Shown here: in pieces, positions 25,601 through 34,528 of the stretch | Position numbering within the stretch: the stretch's first letter is position 1 | Layout of the letters: each line of letters begins with the position of its first letter | NCBI GenBank assembly: GCA_021208685.1 | Contig: JAJOJJ010000045.1 | Location: forward strand, 114,979 to 178,978 | Source: Saccharospirillaceae bacterium | GTDB lineage: Bacteria > Pseudomonadota > Gammaproteobacteria > Pseudomonadales > Oceanobacteraceae | Reading direction: 5' to 3' | DNA length: 64,000 nt | Translations under genes and position numbers: made by a program | Notes under the pieces: model-generated | Databases searched by the model: none | Seen by the model: the letters and a program-made list of their open reading frames with translations, nothing else | What the model was told of the DNA's origin: nothing

Positions 25601-26304
25601 TGGTCACCACCAAATATAATCCGGCGCGCACCTGGACGGCGGAAAACTCCGTTGGTATCGGCGGTGCTTATATGTGTATTTACGGTATGGAAGGTCCGGG
25701 CGGCTATCAGTTTGTTGGCCGCACCCTGCAGATGTGGAACCGCTATAAAACCACCCGCGAATTTACCCAGCCCTGGCTGCTGCGCTTTTTCGATCAGGTG
25801 CGTTTTTACGAGGTCAGCCACGACGAACTGATGACGATCCGCCAGCAGTTTCCCCATGGCCAGTATCCAATAAAAATCGAAGAAACCCGCTTTAATCTGG
25901 CGGACTATGAACGCTTCCTGCAGGAACAGGGCACAGGTATTTCAGCCTTCCAGCAGGAACGGCAAAAAGCCTTTCAGGCAGAACTGGAAGAATGGAAAGC
26001 CTCAGGAAAATTCCATTACAACAGCGAACCAGCGGTGCTGGAAGACAGCGACGAACGTCCGCTGGCCGAGGGTGAATTCAGCATCGACAGCCATGTATCC
26101 GGCAACGTCTGGCAATGTCTGGTCAAACCCGGCGATCAGGTCAGTGCCGGTCAGCCTCTGGTGGTACTGGAATCCATGAAAATGGAAATTGACGTCAGCA
26201 GCCATCAGAGCGGTACCGTGGTGGAAGTGCTGCGCACAACCGGCCAGAGCGTCAGTCCGGGCAAAGCCCTGATTATTCTGCAAACAGCCGGTCACGGGGA
26301 GTAA
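22663..26304 (+). CDS. Guanidine (urea-type) carboxylase, biotin-dependent
   Basis: A 1213-residue multidomain carboxylase. The order is biotin carboxylase (1-450; ATP-grasp loop STAGGGGIGM at ~158-167 and EVNTRLQVEH at ~288-297), then a KipA/AHS2-like domain (~470-770), a KipI/AHS1-like domain (~800-1020), and a C-terminal biotinyl domain with the modified lysine K1173 in LESMKMEI. This is the urea carboxylase architecture. With the guanidine riboswitch and both DUF1989 subunits in the operon, the substrate is most likely guanidine, giving carboxyguanidine. No allophanate hydrolase domain or gene follows; the stop directly abuts the stop of the minus-strand DUF1287 gene. Confidence 0.93.
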   Translation: MFKKVLIANRGAIASRIIRTLKKMNVQAVAVYHQADQHSLHVQQADEAYCLGDGTVADTYLNQDKILQIAKDCGAEAIHPGYGFLSENTGFSRACDQAGVVFLGPSAAQMDAFGLKHSARALAQDNKVPLLPGTELLTDIHSAIIEAGRIGYPVMLKSTAGGGGIGMQLCYSEAELQQAFASVKRLSANNFANDGVFIEKFVEKARHIEVQIFGDGKGQVLALGERDCSIQRRNQKVLEETPAPGLTAQQREALLTTAARLGRSVNYRSAGTVEFIYDTASGEFYFLEVNTRLQVEHGVTEEVYGIDLVEWMVRLGAGETLPLHETFTPKGHSIQARIYAEDPAQDFQPCAGLLSHVRWPQTNKASGWPSLRIDTWVESGSEVPALFDPMLAKVIATAADRDQALATLAEALADTELYGLECNRRYLLDILKDKRVQAGDVYTQLLKTLQHQPTSVQVLTAGTQTTLQDLPARIGYWDIGVPPSGPFDGYSFALGNRLLGNAQQAAGLEITLKGPVLKFNAPAKILLAGATTSASLTRAGSTSNIEFWQVTDINAGDILDCGSVGSAGARAYCLIAGGFNCPDYLGSKSTFTLGQFGGHNGRALLPGDVLHFSPDNKAEPATLNDPVLLPKIANEWELRVIYGPHGAPEFFTDNDIERFFAHTWEVHYNSSRTGVRLIGPKPEWARADGGEAGLHPSNIHDNAYAIGTVDFTGDMPVILGPDGPSLGGFVCPATVITADLWKLGQLKAGDKIRFLPVSQQTAVALNRAQQHSLATLNPQNCAVERWLPKSPIVHSIAYTGQADSHPTGVVYRPSGDQYLLVEYGPLQLDIRLRFRVHALMQYLNTQNITGLWELTPGIRSLQLHYDSTRLSQQELLQILMAAEDQLGDLQDAEVPSRIVHLPLSWNDEACQLAVNKYMQSVRADAPWCPDNIEFIRRINGLKSIDEVKDIVFNASYLVMGLGDVYLGAPVATPMDPRHRLVTTKYNPARTWTAENSVGIGGAYMCIYGMEGPGGYQFVGRTLQMWNRYKTTREFTQPWLLRFFDQVRFYEVSHDELMTIRQQFPHGQYPIKIEETRFNLADYERFLQEQGTGISAFQQERQKAFQAELEEWKASGKFHYNSEPAVLEDSDERPLAEGEFSIDSHVSGNVWQCLVKPGDQVSAGQPLVVLESMKMEIDVSSHQSGTVVEVLRTTGQSVSPGKALIILQTAGHGE

Positions 26305-26946
26305 CTACTCCCCACGCCCCTGTGGCAGATAATAGTAATGCCCGCTAATCCGGTAACGGAATAACATATCGTCCAGCACCGGACCGGCGCCGATGTTATG
26401 CACGATTAACGGCCTGCCGGAGCCCGGCGCATAACGGTCGCTGACCACGCCAATATGCGGCAGGTTACCCGGCAGCATCCAGGTCACCAGATCCCCCGGC
26501 TGATAATCGGCCGGGTTATCACTGACGGCTAATGTCTGGCCATTACGCTGAAAAAACGCCTGTAAATTCGGCACCCGGCGATGATCGATATTGGTATCGG
26601 TACGGGTCATGCCCCAGAGGCGGCGCGACGGGTAAGCGGCAAAATCAGCGACCATATCTTCGTGCACCAGCCGCTGTAAATCGATGCCCAACGCGCGGTA
26701 GCTGCGGATTACCACATCGGTGCACACGCCAATGTCTGGTGCCACATCACCATTGGGATAGGCAATTTTCTGGTAAGCGCCGTCATAACGCACCTGCTGC
26801 GTCGTACGCTGCAATGCCGCGGCCACCAGCTCCTGACGGAAAGCCGCGGCGCTGCCCTCCCCGGCATAAACCTGCACCGTGACCAGAGTGAAGACCAGCA
26901 GCGTTACGCCGGGCAAGCCTTTCAATGTCTGTATCCTGTTCATCAT
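26305..26946 (-). CDS. DUF1287 exported protein (YijF-like)
   Basis: A 213-residue protein with an N-terminal signal peptide ending near residue 28 (VQVYAGEG). The mature part matches DUF1287, an NlpC/P60-like fold. A candidate catalytic cysteine is in DIGVCTDVVIRSY (about 75) and histidines lie in LPHIGVV and LIVHNIGAG. It is likely a periplasmic hydrolase or amidase-like protein of unknown substrate. The open frame starts with two ATGs, the second possible. It converges on the guanidine carboxylase gene with no space between the stops and no terminator, so read-through from either side is likely. Confidence 0.82.
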   Translation of the reverse strand: MMNRIQTLKGLPGVTLLVFTLVTVQVYAGEGSAAAFRQELVAAALQRTTQQVRYDGAYQKIAYPNGDVAPDIGVCTDVVIRSYRALGIDLQRLVHEDMVADFAAYPSRRLWGMTRTDTNIDHRRVPNLQAFFQRNGQTLAVSDNPADYQPGDLVTWMLPGNLPHIGVVSDRYAPGSGRPLIVHNIGAGPVLDDMLFRYRISGHYYYLPQGRGE

Positions 26947-27164
26947 CGGAGATTCCTTTCGTTAATCATCAGCAGATATCTGAGCACCATAAGGCATAGC
27001 CGAACCATTACAGTTCCATAATGAACCACAGCCACGACCGGTAATACCGGCATGGATGCATGTCTAACCTCGGTTTCAACCAGCAATCTGTGCATATTGA
27101 TCATTGCTCTGTTATTCCGGGTTTGCCATCATGCCCGCCATACTGAACCGATGAGATCTTCCCT

Positions 27165-27920
27165 ATGTATCAGGACATTACCTACAGTCTGGAAAACGGC
27201 ATTGCCGTCATCACCCTGAACCGCCCGAAAGTACTGAACGCCATCCGCGTACAGACCTACAAAGATGTTATTGCCGCCCTGCTCGACAGCGATGCCAACG
27301 ATGAGGTTAAAGTCATCGTGATGACCGGTGCTGAAGGCCGCTTCACCGCCGGTAACGATCTGTCCGACCTGCTGCCGGGCGGTGATCTGCCTGCCGTGCA
27401 GGAAGGCGTCGCCGGTATTTTTGATGCCTTCGCCGGTCTGCAAAAGCCCCTGATTATGGCGCAGGAAGGTGTGGCCATTGGCATTGGCGCCAATATGCTG
27501 CTGCATGCCGACTTTGCTTACGCCGGTAACAGCATCCGTTACAGCCTGCCATTCGCCAAAATCGGTGTGACGTCTGAAGGTGCCTGCTCGGTACTGCTGT
27601 CCGAAGCCATTGGTCCTAAGCGTGCGGCAGAACTGCTGTACACCGGCCGTTTCTTTACCGCCGCCGAAGCCGAAAAATGGGGCCTGTTAACCGCCGCCGT
27701 GGAAGACGGAAAAGCGCTGGAAACAGCGATGGCCACCGCCAACGAATTACTGAAAAACTCTCAGGATTCTATCCGCGCCATTAAAAAACTGGGTCGCGCC
27801 GAAGGCCACCGTGAGCGTGTGAATAAAGCCGTTAAACTGGAGATGGAACTATTCTCCGGTCTGCTGGGCACACCAGAAACTCAGGCGCGTATTAATCACG
27901 TGCTGAAGGGCGGTAAATAA
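27165..27920 (+). CDS. Enoyl-CoA hydratase/isomerase family protein
   Basis: A 251-residue crotonase-fold protein acting on acyl-CoA. The two oxyanion-hole segments are FTAGNDLSDL (about 61-70) and GVAIGIGANML (about 103-113). One acidic catalytic residue is apparent, E138 in GVTSEGACSVLL; the FxAGNDL form and the single glutamate recall delta3-delta2 enoyl-CoA isomerases (PECI type) more than classical hydratases, but sequence alone does not decide. The gene is monocistronic, flanked by a 218-bp promoter region upstream and two strong stem-loops downstream. Confidence 0.87.
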   Translation: MYQDITYSLENGIAVITLNRPKVLNAIRVQTYKDVIAALLDSDANDEVKVIVMTGAEGRFTAGNDLSDLLPGGDLPAVQEGVAGIFDAFAGLQKPLIMAQEGVAIGIGANMLLHADFAYAGNSIRYSLPFAKIGVTSEGACSVLLSEAIGPKRAAELLYTGRFFTAAEAEKWGLLTAAVEDGKALETAMATANELLKNSQDSIRAIKKLGRAEGHRERVNKAVKLEMELFSGLLGTPETQARINHVLKGGK

Positions 27921-27978
27921 GTTCAGTACTTTTAAAGCATCGCTGAATTAATAATTCAACGGTGCTTTAACACTGAAC
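27921..27978. repeat. 58-bp nested inverted repeat
   Basis: Outer arms GTTCAGT/ACTGAAC (27921-27927, 27972-27978) enclose inner arms AAAGCA...TGAATT and AATTCA...TGCTTT with one mismatch at the C/A position. It begins right after the stop of the crotonase gene and folds into one long hairpin without a T-tract. Confidence 0.55.
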
Positions 27979-27996
27979 CTGTTTAAGACGTTCAAT

Positions 27997-28037
27997 AAAA
28001 AACCGCCGGTTGCGAACAACCGGCGGTTTTTTATTTT
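27997..28037. terminator. Strong bidirectional intrinsic terminator
   Basis: A perfect 16-bp palindromic arm pair (six A, then CCGCCGGTTG; its complement ends in six T) closes on a CGAA loop. It serves the crotonase gene and the convergent DoxX/DUF2269 operon. Confidence 0.95.
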
Positions 28038-28107
28038 AAGTAAGGAACTATATCCCAGTTTGAGCACAACAGAGCAGACTATGAATAAAACGTCGCGCTG
28101 ACCGCGA

Positions 28108-28479
28108 TCAGGATAATGATTTTCCTGGCATCAGAATCCAGATAAGTACCATAATAGGCAGATTTTTAACCACCGGCGCAAACGGATGCCACCAGAACTC
28201 AGGAGCAATAACCGAAAGCAGTACGCTGTAAACCGCAATCGTGATTAGCTGTATCTGAAAACACAGACGTTGCGCCCAGGGCAGTAACAGCCATAGTCCT
28301 AATAGCGCATCTACAATACTGCCACCATAGAGCAGCCAGGGAGCCAGAGCATCAGCTACGCCACCCTGCTGTAAGATCACCAGACCAATATCCTGCGCCG
28401 TCGCGACCGACACCAGCGCCGTAATAATCCAAAGCAGGCTCAGCGTCCCGCGACCGAATGTTTGCTGTAATGCCGTCAT
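28108..28479 (-). CDS. DoxX-like small membrane protein
   Basis: A 123-residue integral membrane protein with four predicted helices, fitting the DoxX-like (DoxX_3) group. Visible segments are LSLLWIITALVSVATAQD, APWLLYGGSIVDALLGLWLLL, LITIAVYSVLLSVIAPEF and NLPIMVLIWILMPG. The molecular role is unknown. It is the last gene of a three-gene operon and its ATG overlaps the stop of the DUF2269 gene by 4 bp. A GxxxD-like PEFWWHPF loop is noteworthy as a conserved family feature. Assignment is by size, topology and neighbours. Confidence 0.7.
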   Translation of the reverse strand: MTALQQTFGRGTLSLLWIITALVSVATAQDIGLVILQQGGVADALAPWLLYGGSIVDALLGLWLLLPWAQRLCFQIQLITIAVYSVLLSVIAPEFWWHPFAPVVKNLPIMVLIWILMPGKSLS

Positions 28480-28943
28480 ATTACCGCCAGAGGCTTGGCC
28501 ACCATCAACCAGAAAAGCACCAGCATTGCAGCGAATGCCGGTATTCCCAATGCCATCCAGAATCGCATCAGACGTTTAAAGCGCACGCTTAAAAAGCCAT
28601 TTTCCATACAGGCTTCGCGGTGCAACTGATACTGAATCCAGACCACCGGCAGCCAGCAGCAACCAATCAATATAAACAGCACAGCGACCGTCAGAAACCA
28701 CGGCGAGGTAACACTGACATTCAGCAGAGACATTAACCACACACCGGTGATCAGCTGCACTAAAACCGCCGGAGCAGTAAACAGCCAATCCGCCAGAATA
28801 ACGATCCGGCTGACATGACGGATTGTTTCCTCACTGCGGCTGAGAACCGCCATTAACATAAAAAAAGCAATGCCACTGCCGGTGCCCATTAATACGACCG
28901 CCGAGAGAATGTGCAACGTTTTCAGCAGAAAATAATCAGTCAC
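28476..28943 (-). CDS. DUF2269 membrane protein
   Basis: A 155-residue membrane protein with four helices. The opening LLKTLHILSAVVLMGTGSG and later RIVILADWLFTAPAVLVQLITG are typical of DUF2269, a family with a conserved early histidine that may be heme-related. It overlaps the DoxX-like gene downstream by 4 bp and the dehydrogenase upstream by 8 bp, so the three are translationally coupled. The combination of a saccharopine-dehydrogenase-like reductase with two small membrane proteins recurs in proteobacteria as far as I recall; its substrate is not known. Confidence 0.78.
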   Translation of the reverse strand: MTDYFLLKTLHILSAVVLMGTGSGIAFFMLMAVLSRSEETIRHVSRIVILADWLFTAPAVLVQLITGVWLMSLLNVSVTSPWFLTVAVLFILIGCCWLPVVWIQYQLHREACMENGFLSVRFKRLMRFWMALGIPAFAAMLVLFWLMVAKPLAVI

Positions 28944-30054
28944 CCTGCTCCTCCCTGATCACCAGCCCTAAGCTCTGTGCATAAGGATAAAACTCCGCCA
29001 GCGAAAATTCACCGCTGCAGGCTCTGGCACCGGGATTCACCGGCCCTGCCAGCAATTGTCTGGCGATGATGATGGTCGACAATGTGGGGATAAAAGGGCC
29101 AATACCATCATAAGCCTCCAGACGCCAACGAAGCCTGCTGGCTGCACCCTGCGTATTCAGCCCGGCGATATCAATCTGCATCGCACCATCAGCGCTGCCC
29201 AGTTTACTGAACCAATGGCTCATCCGATAAATCAGAGCCGTTGCCGGTGCCCAGTTTTTAATCAGGCGAAGACGTGCCAGTGAGGCCATAGCCAGCATCG
29301 AAAAATGCAGAAACGTCAGCTCAAGACTGGCCTGAAAACGTACCCGCTCAGCAACCGCAAACTGCGCCGGAAACAGTTCCAGATCGGGCACATCCACATT
29401 CGCCAGCCAACGCCATCCCAACCTTGGGCCAAAATATTTACGCCGGGAATTCATCCAGCCATACACCGTACGTATGCGTCCCTGTTCAAACACAGAGAAA
29501 GGACGGCCGGTGTACGACAAAATGCCACGCAGCGTTGCTTCACCGCGCTCAGCCTGATTACCCGGTGCGATAGCAATATCAATGCTGTCGATCTGGCGGA
29601 AGCGTGATTGATAATGTTCAATAACCGCCGACGATAACCCCGGTACCGAGCTGGCACCACTGATGATCTGCACTCCAACGTCTTCAGCCTGTTTATTCAA
29701 CGAGGTGATATCGCAGACAAAACGACGGTCATCGGCAAGATCCAGATAATGTGCACCAACCGCAATACAGGCTTCGGCAACACGATAATTCTGCCCCTGA
29801 AAAGGACCACCGGTATGAATCACCAGAAACGGTGTTAAATCCTGCAGCTGTGCGCGGAAATCGGCCGCGTTGATATCCAGTACAACGGCCTGTAATTCTG
29901 CTTTGGCTGACGGCTGCAACTGAGCAACCAGAGCACGGGCTTTGTCAAAATTACGCCCACTGCACAGTATGCGGATACCACTGTCCTGCGCCAGAGTTTC
30001 ACAAATGCGCTTACCGAAGTTTCCATAACCGCCCAATACAATTACTGTTTTCAT
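28936..30054 (-). CDS. Saccharopine dehydrogenase family NAD(P)-binding protein
   Basis: A 372-residue oxidoreductase. The N-terminal Rossmann motif is VIVLGGYGNFGKRI (residues 4-17), followed by CSGRNFDKA for dinucleotide selectivity; SGASSVPGLSSAVIEHY is typical of the saccharopine dehydrogenase-like group. The substrate is unknown, and true lysine biosynthesis is unlikely from its operon context. The start at 30054 is the first ATG in good register, but the Shine-Dalgarno (GGAG) is rather far upstream, so the start is moderately certain. It is the first gene of the operon with DUF2269 and DoxX-like partners. Confidence 0.82.
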   Translation of the reverse strand: MKTVIVLGGYGNFGKRICETLAQDSGIRILCSGRNFDKARALVAQLQPSAKAELQAVVLDINAADFRAQLQDLTPFLVIHTGGPFQGQNYRVAEACIAVGAHYLDLADDRRFVCDITSLNKQAEDVGVQIISGASSVPGLSSAVIEHYQSRFRQIDSIDIAIAPGNQAERGEATLRGILSYTGRPFSVFEQGRIRTVYGWMNSRRKYFGPRLGWRWLANVDVPDLELFPAQFAVAERVRFQASLELTFLHFSMLAMASLARLRLIKNWAPATALIYRMSHWFSKLGSADGAMQIDIAGLNTQGAASRLRWRLEAYDGIGPFIPTLSTIIIARQLLAGPVNPGARACSGEFSLAEFYPYAQSLGLVIREEQGD

Positions 30055-30081
30055 CCTGATAACCAGAGCTCCTCTTAATAA

Positions 30082-30116
30082 TTTGGCACAGCTTCGCATG
30101 AGTGCTCAGAGTGCTT
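30082..30116. repeat. Remnant related to the 40889-40943 element
   Basis: CAGCTTCGCATGAGTG (30089-30104) differs at one base from CAGCTTCGCGTGAGTG inside the 40889-40943 element. Flanking CTCAGAG also resembles that element's TTCAGAGG end with a short deletion. Probably the decayed end of the same insertion-type sequence. Confidence 0.4.
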
Positions 30117-30270
30117 TTGACAAAGAGTCGATAGGTAATTAATAGCCGTCATTTATAAAATCCCCCCTCAAAGCGCCGGGAGCGCTAATTAAATAACTGG
30201 CGCGTTTATTTTTACCGCAATAAACCTGCTGATTTTCATCCGGCCGAATCCAAGCGAGTCTCTGCGTCAG

Positions 30271-30717
30271 TTACTGCCTGAAATGCCCGTGGGGGGGCAC
30301 CACCTGTTTAAAATCATGAATAAAATGTGCCTGATCGAAATAACCGGCATTACAGGCCGTTAGGGTCAGATCGGATGGCACTGTTTTCAGTAATTCCCTT
30401 GCATGCTGAAGACGACGGATAGCGATCAGCTGTTTCGGTGTAGACCGACCCATTGCCAGAATAATCGCAATGCATGACTCTATCCCAGCGTCATACGCCA
30501 GGCCAGATCGGCGCTAGAACATTGCCCGCAATCTGGTAATGAAGGCAACAACGCCACCAAAGAAGTTTTTTGCCTGTAACTGCACATCCAGCTGACGCAG
30601 TAACCAGAGTTCAATATATTGCACTCGCTGAACCGCCGACCGGCTTCCCACACCTGCTGCCAGCTTGACTCCAAAGTCAGATCCGTAGCCGTTTTCGTTT
30701 TTAGCCTTATTCGCCAT
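30271..30717 (-). pseudogene. Decayed AraC family regulator
   Basis: Three reading frames carry consecutive pieces of an AraC-type protein. The piece near 30514-30660 reads VQRVQYIELWLLRQL. The frame then shifts near 30525-30540 to CSSADLAWRMTLG, hits a stop (about 30480-30482) and continues in the same frame as SHALRLFWQWVGL. A second shift near 30430 leads to TPKQLIAIRRLQHARELL and CNAGYFDQAHFIHDFKQV, the second helix-turn-helix. The N-terminal ligand domain, about 150 residues, is missing altogether: only 26 bp lie before the deaminase stop. Two frameshifts, one nonsense codon and a truncation make this clearly inactive. Confidence 0.8.
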
Positions 30718-30743
30718 TACAACGGCAATCTGATGTAAAAAAC

Positions 30744-32809
<2,066 letters not shown>

Positions 32810-32937
32810 AGTTCGTGCCTTCTTTATCAGAAAATAAGCACCTGGCGGCCAACAAAAGTCTTGCGAACATCCGTACCCGGCAGGTGTCTTTTTACGCTGC
32901 AGATTGTGATCTGGCATAAAAAGAAGTCCGGTATTCA

Positions 32938-33026
32938 CTCTTACCAAGAGGGTATTTTGGAATAACAACCGGCTGATAATGCATGAGGCATGATACAACC
33001 GGTGATTTTTCCCTTCTTACCAAGAG
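32938..33026. promoter_or_regulatory. Two copies of a 12-bp near-palindrome upstream of the oxygenase gene
   Basis: TCTTACCAAGAG occurs at 32939-32950 and again at 33015-33026, a 76-bp repeat distance. The first has symmetric arms CTCTT-ACC-AAGAG. The position, 130-217 bp before the oxygenase start, suggests paired operator sites for an unidentified regulator. Confidence 0.45.
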
Positions 33027-33064
33027 AATGGCGTCTTGGGCTCTTATGGTCTGGCTTCCATGCA

Positions 33065-33090
33065 GGCAGAGCGGCCATAGCCGCTCTGCC
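33065..33090. other. Intercistronic hairpin after the BMP gene
   Basis: Perfect 11-bp arms GGCAGAGCGGC/GCCGCTCTGCC with a CATA loop, 26 bp past the BMP stop. No T-tract follows on either strand. It could protect the BMP mRNA 3' end, as often seen for binding-protein genes, or pause transcription. Confidence 0.6.
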
Positions 33091-33115
33091 GGAACAATGA
33101 CACGTTGTGTCAGTA

Positions 33116-34201
33116 TTATTTCGGGATAGTAGCGTCAATGCCTTCGATAAACCAGTTTACACCAGCCAGTTCTTCGTCGGTCAGGCTGTGGCCGGCTTCA
33201 ATCACCAGTTTGCCTTCATTGCTTTTCATCGGGCCGGTAAATGGCTTCAGCTTACCGGATTTAATCTCGTCATGTGCTTTTGTTACTGCCGCTTTTACAT
33301 CCGCTGGCAGGTTGTCGTTCATGGACGCAACCATCAGCATGTCTTCCGCAAAACCGCCCCAGAAATCTTCCGGTTTCCAGCTGCCATCCATAATTTCCTG
33401 AATGGTTTTGATGTAGTGCGGTGCCCAGTCATCACGGATAGAGAACATGTGTGCGTTAGGCGCAAACTTGCTCATATCCGATGCCTGGCCAATGGCTTTT
33501 ACGCCACGCTTTTCAGCGGCCATCAATGGTGCTGGTGAGTCAGTATGCTGGATCAGCACGTCAACACCCTGATCAATCAGAGCATTGGCTGCTTCGCTTT
33601 CTTTCACCGGGTCATACCAGGTGCTTACCCACATGATTTTGATTTTTACATCCGGGTTCACCGATTTAGCCGCCATATAAACGGAGTTGATATCGCGGAT
33701 AACTTCCGGAATCGGGAACGATGCAATGTAACCAATGGTGTTGGTTTTAGTCATCATACCGGCCGCAATACCGGATACATAACGGCCTTCATAGGTGCGC
33801 AGCACGTAAGTTGAAAGGTTTTTGGCGCGCTTGTAACCGGTCGCATGTTCAAAGAATACGTTCGGAAAGCGCTTGGCGACTTTTTCGGTCGGGTTCATAA
33901 AACCAAATGAAGTGGTAAAAATCAGATCATGACCACTCTGCGCCATCTGGCGGATTACTCGCTCGGCATCGGCACCTTCCGGTACTTTTTCGACAAAGGT
34001 GGTTTCGATTTTGTCACCGAAAAATTCCTGCGCTTCGATACGGGCGCGGTCATGCTCATAAGACCAGCCATAATCACCCACCGGGCCAACGTACACGAAA
34101 CCCACTTTCATCGGGTCTTCGGCCATTGCGCCAGTGCTCAGGCCCAGTGCCAGAGCAGCAGACGTTACCCAGCGTTGCCAGTTCTTGTGTTTCTTCATCA
34201 T
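33116..34201 (-). CDS. BMP-family periplasmic (purine nucleoside-type) binding protein
   Basis: A 361-residue ABC transporter substrate-binding protein of the BMP/PnrA-like family, whose known members bind nucleosides or purines. A signal peptide of about 27 residues ends AMA-EDP, so the mature protein is periplasmic and soluble rather than lipidated. Family motifs VGFVYVGPVGDYGWSY, DLIFTTSFG and NALIDQGVDVLIQHTD are clear. GGAG lies eight bases before ATG 34201; a second ATG follows directly. No ATPase or permease gene accompanies it. A sigma-54-like promoter lies about 60 bp upstream. It probably belongs to the same regulon as the downstream oxygenase and deaminase genes. Confidence 0.9.
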   Translation of the reverse strand: MMKKHKNWQRWVTSAALALGLSTGAMAEDPMKVGFVYVGPVGDYGWSYEHDRARIEAQEFFGDKIETTFVEKVPEGADAERVIRQMAQSGHDLIFTTSFGFMNPTEKVAKRFPNVFFEHATGYKRAKNLSTYVLRTYEGRYVSGIAAGMMTKTNTIGYIASFPIPEVIRDINSVYMAAKSVNPDVKIKIMWVSTWYDPVKESEAANALIDQGVDVLIQHTDSPAPLMAAEKRGVKAIGQASDMSKFAPNAHMFSIRDDWAPHYIKTIQEIMDGSWKPEDFWGGFAEDMLMVASMNDNLPADVKAAVTKAHDEIKSGKLKPFTGPMKSNEGKLVIEAGHSLTDEELAGVNWFIEGIDATIPK

Positions 34202-34260
34202 GGTTTTACTCCAAGGTAGTACCTGCATGCAGGCTGTTAAAAACAGATTCATTGCCAATT

Positions 34261-34277
34261 TAGCAATAACTTGGCCA
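34261..34277 (-). promoter_or_regulatory. Candidate sigma-54 promoter of the BMP gene
   Basis: Read on the minus strand the sequence is TGGCCAAGTTATTGCTA: GG-N10-GC spacing is exact (34276-34275 and 34264-34263), the -12 part TTGCT is perfect and the -24 part has two mismatches to TGGCAC. The start of transcription would be about 50 nt before the ATG. Only a half-site resembling NtrC (TGCACC, near 34404) is visible upstream. Confidence 0.4.
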
Positions 34278-34473
34278 ACTGGTCAGGAATAACAGAAATA
34301 TGAATAAAATCGCCGCATTATGCCAGAGTATGAGGGAAAGGTTGGCCCATAAAGAGGGAAACACACTAAAAAGCGCACTAAAAAAAACCTGCCAACCATT
34401 AATAATGCACCAAAACGAAACAATGGACTCTCTGAATACGTCAGTGATTCCCAGTGTTGTTATTTTGACCATC

Positions 34474-34504
34474 AAAAAAAGGGGAAGCGGATAGCCGCTT
34501 CCCC
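34474..34504 (-). terminator. Intrinsic terminator of the desaturase operon
   Basis: GGGGAAGCGG (34481-34490) pairs perfectly with CCGCTTCCCC (34495-34504); on the minus strand it is followed by seven T. It lies 24 bp past the desaturase stop. Confidence 0.95.
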
Positions 34505-34528
34505 ATCAGCGTCGGCACGACCGCAAGG

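Noticed and set aside
30271..30453. Intact 60-residue helix-turn-helix protein
   Set aside because: It is the 3' fragment of the frameshifted AraC pseudogene and lacks a ribosome site.
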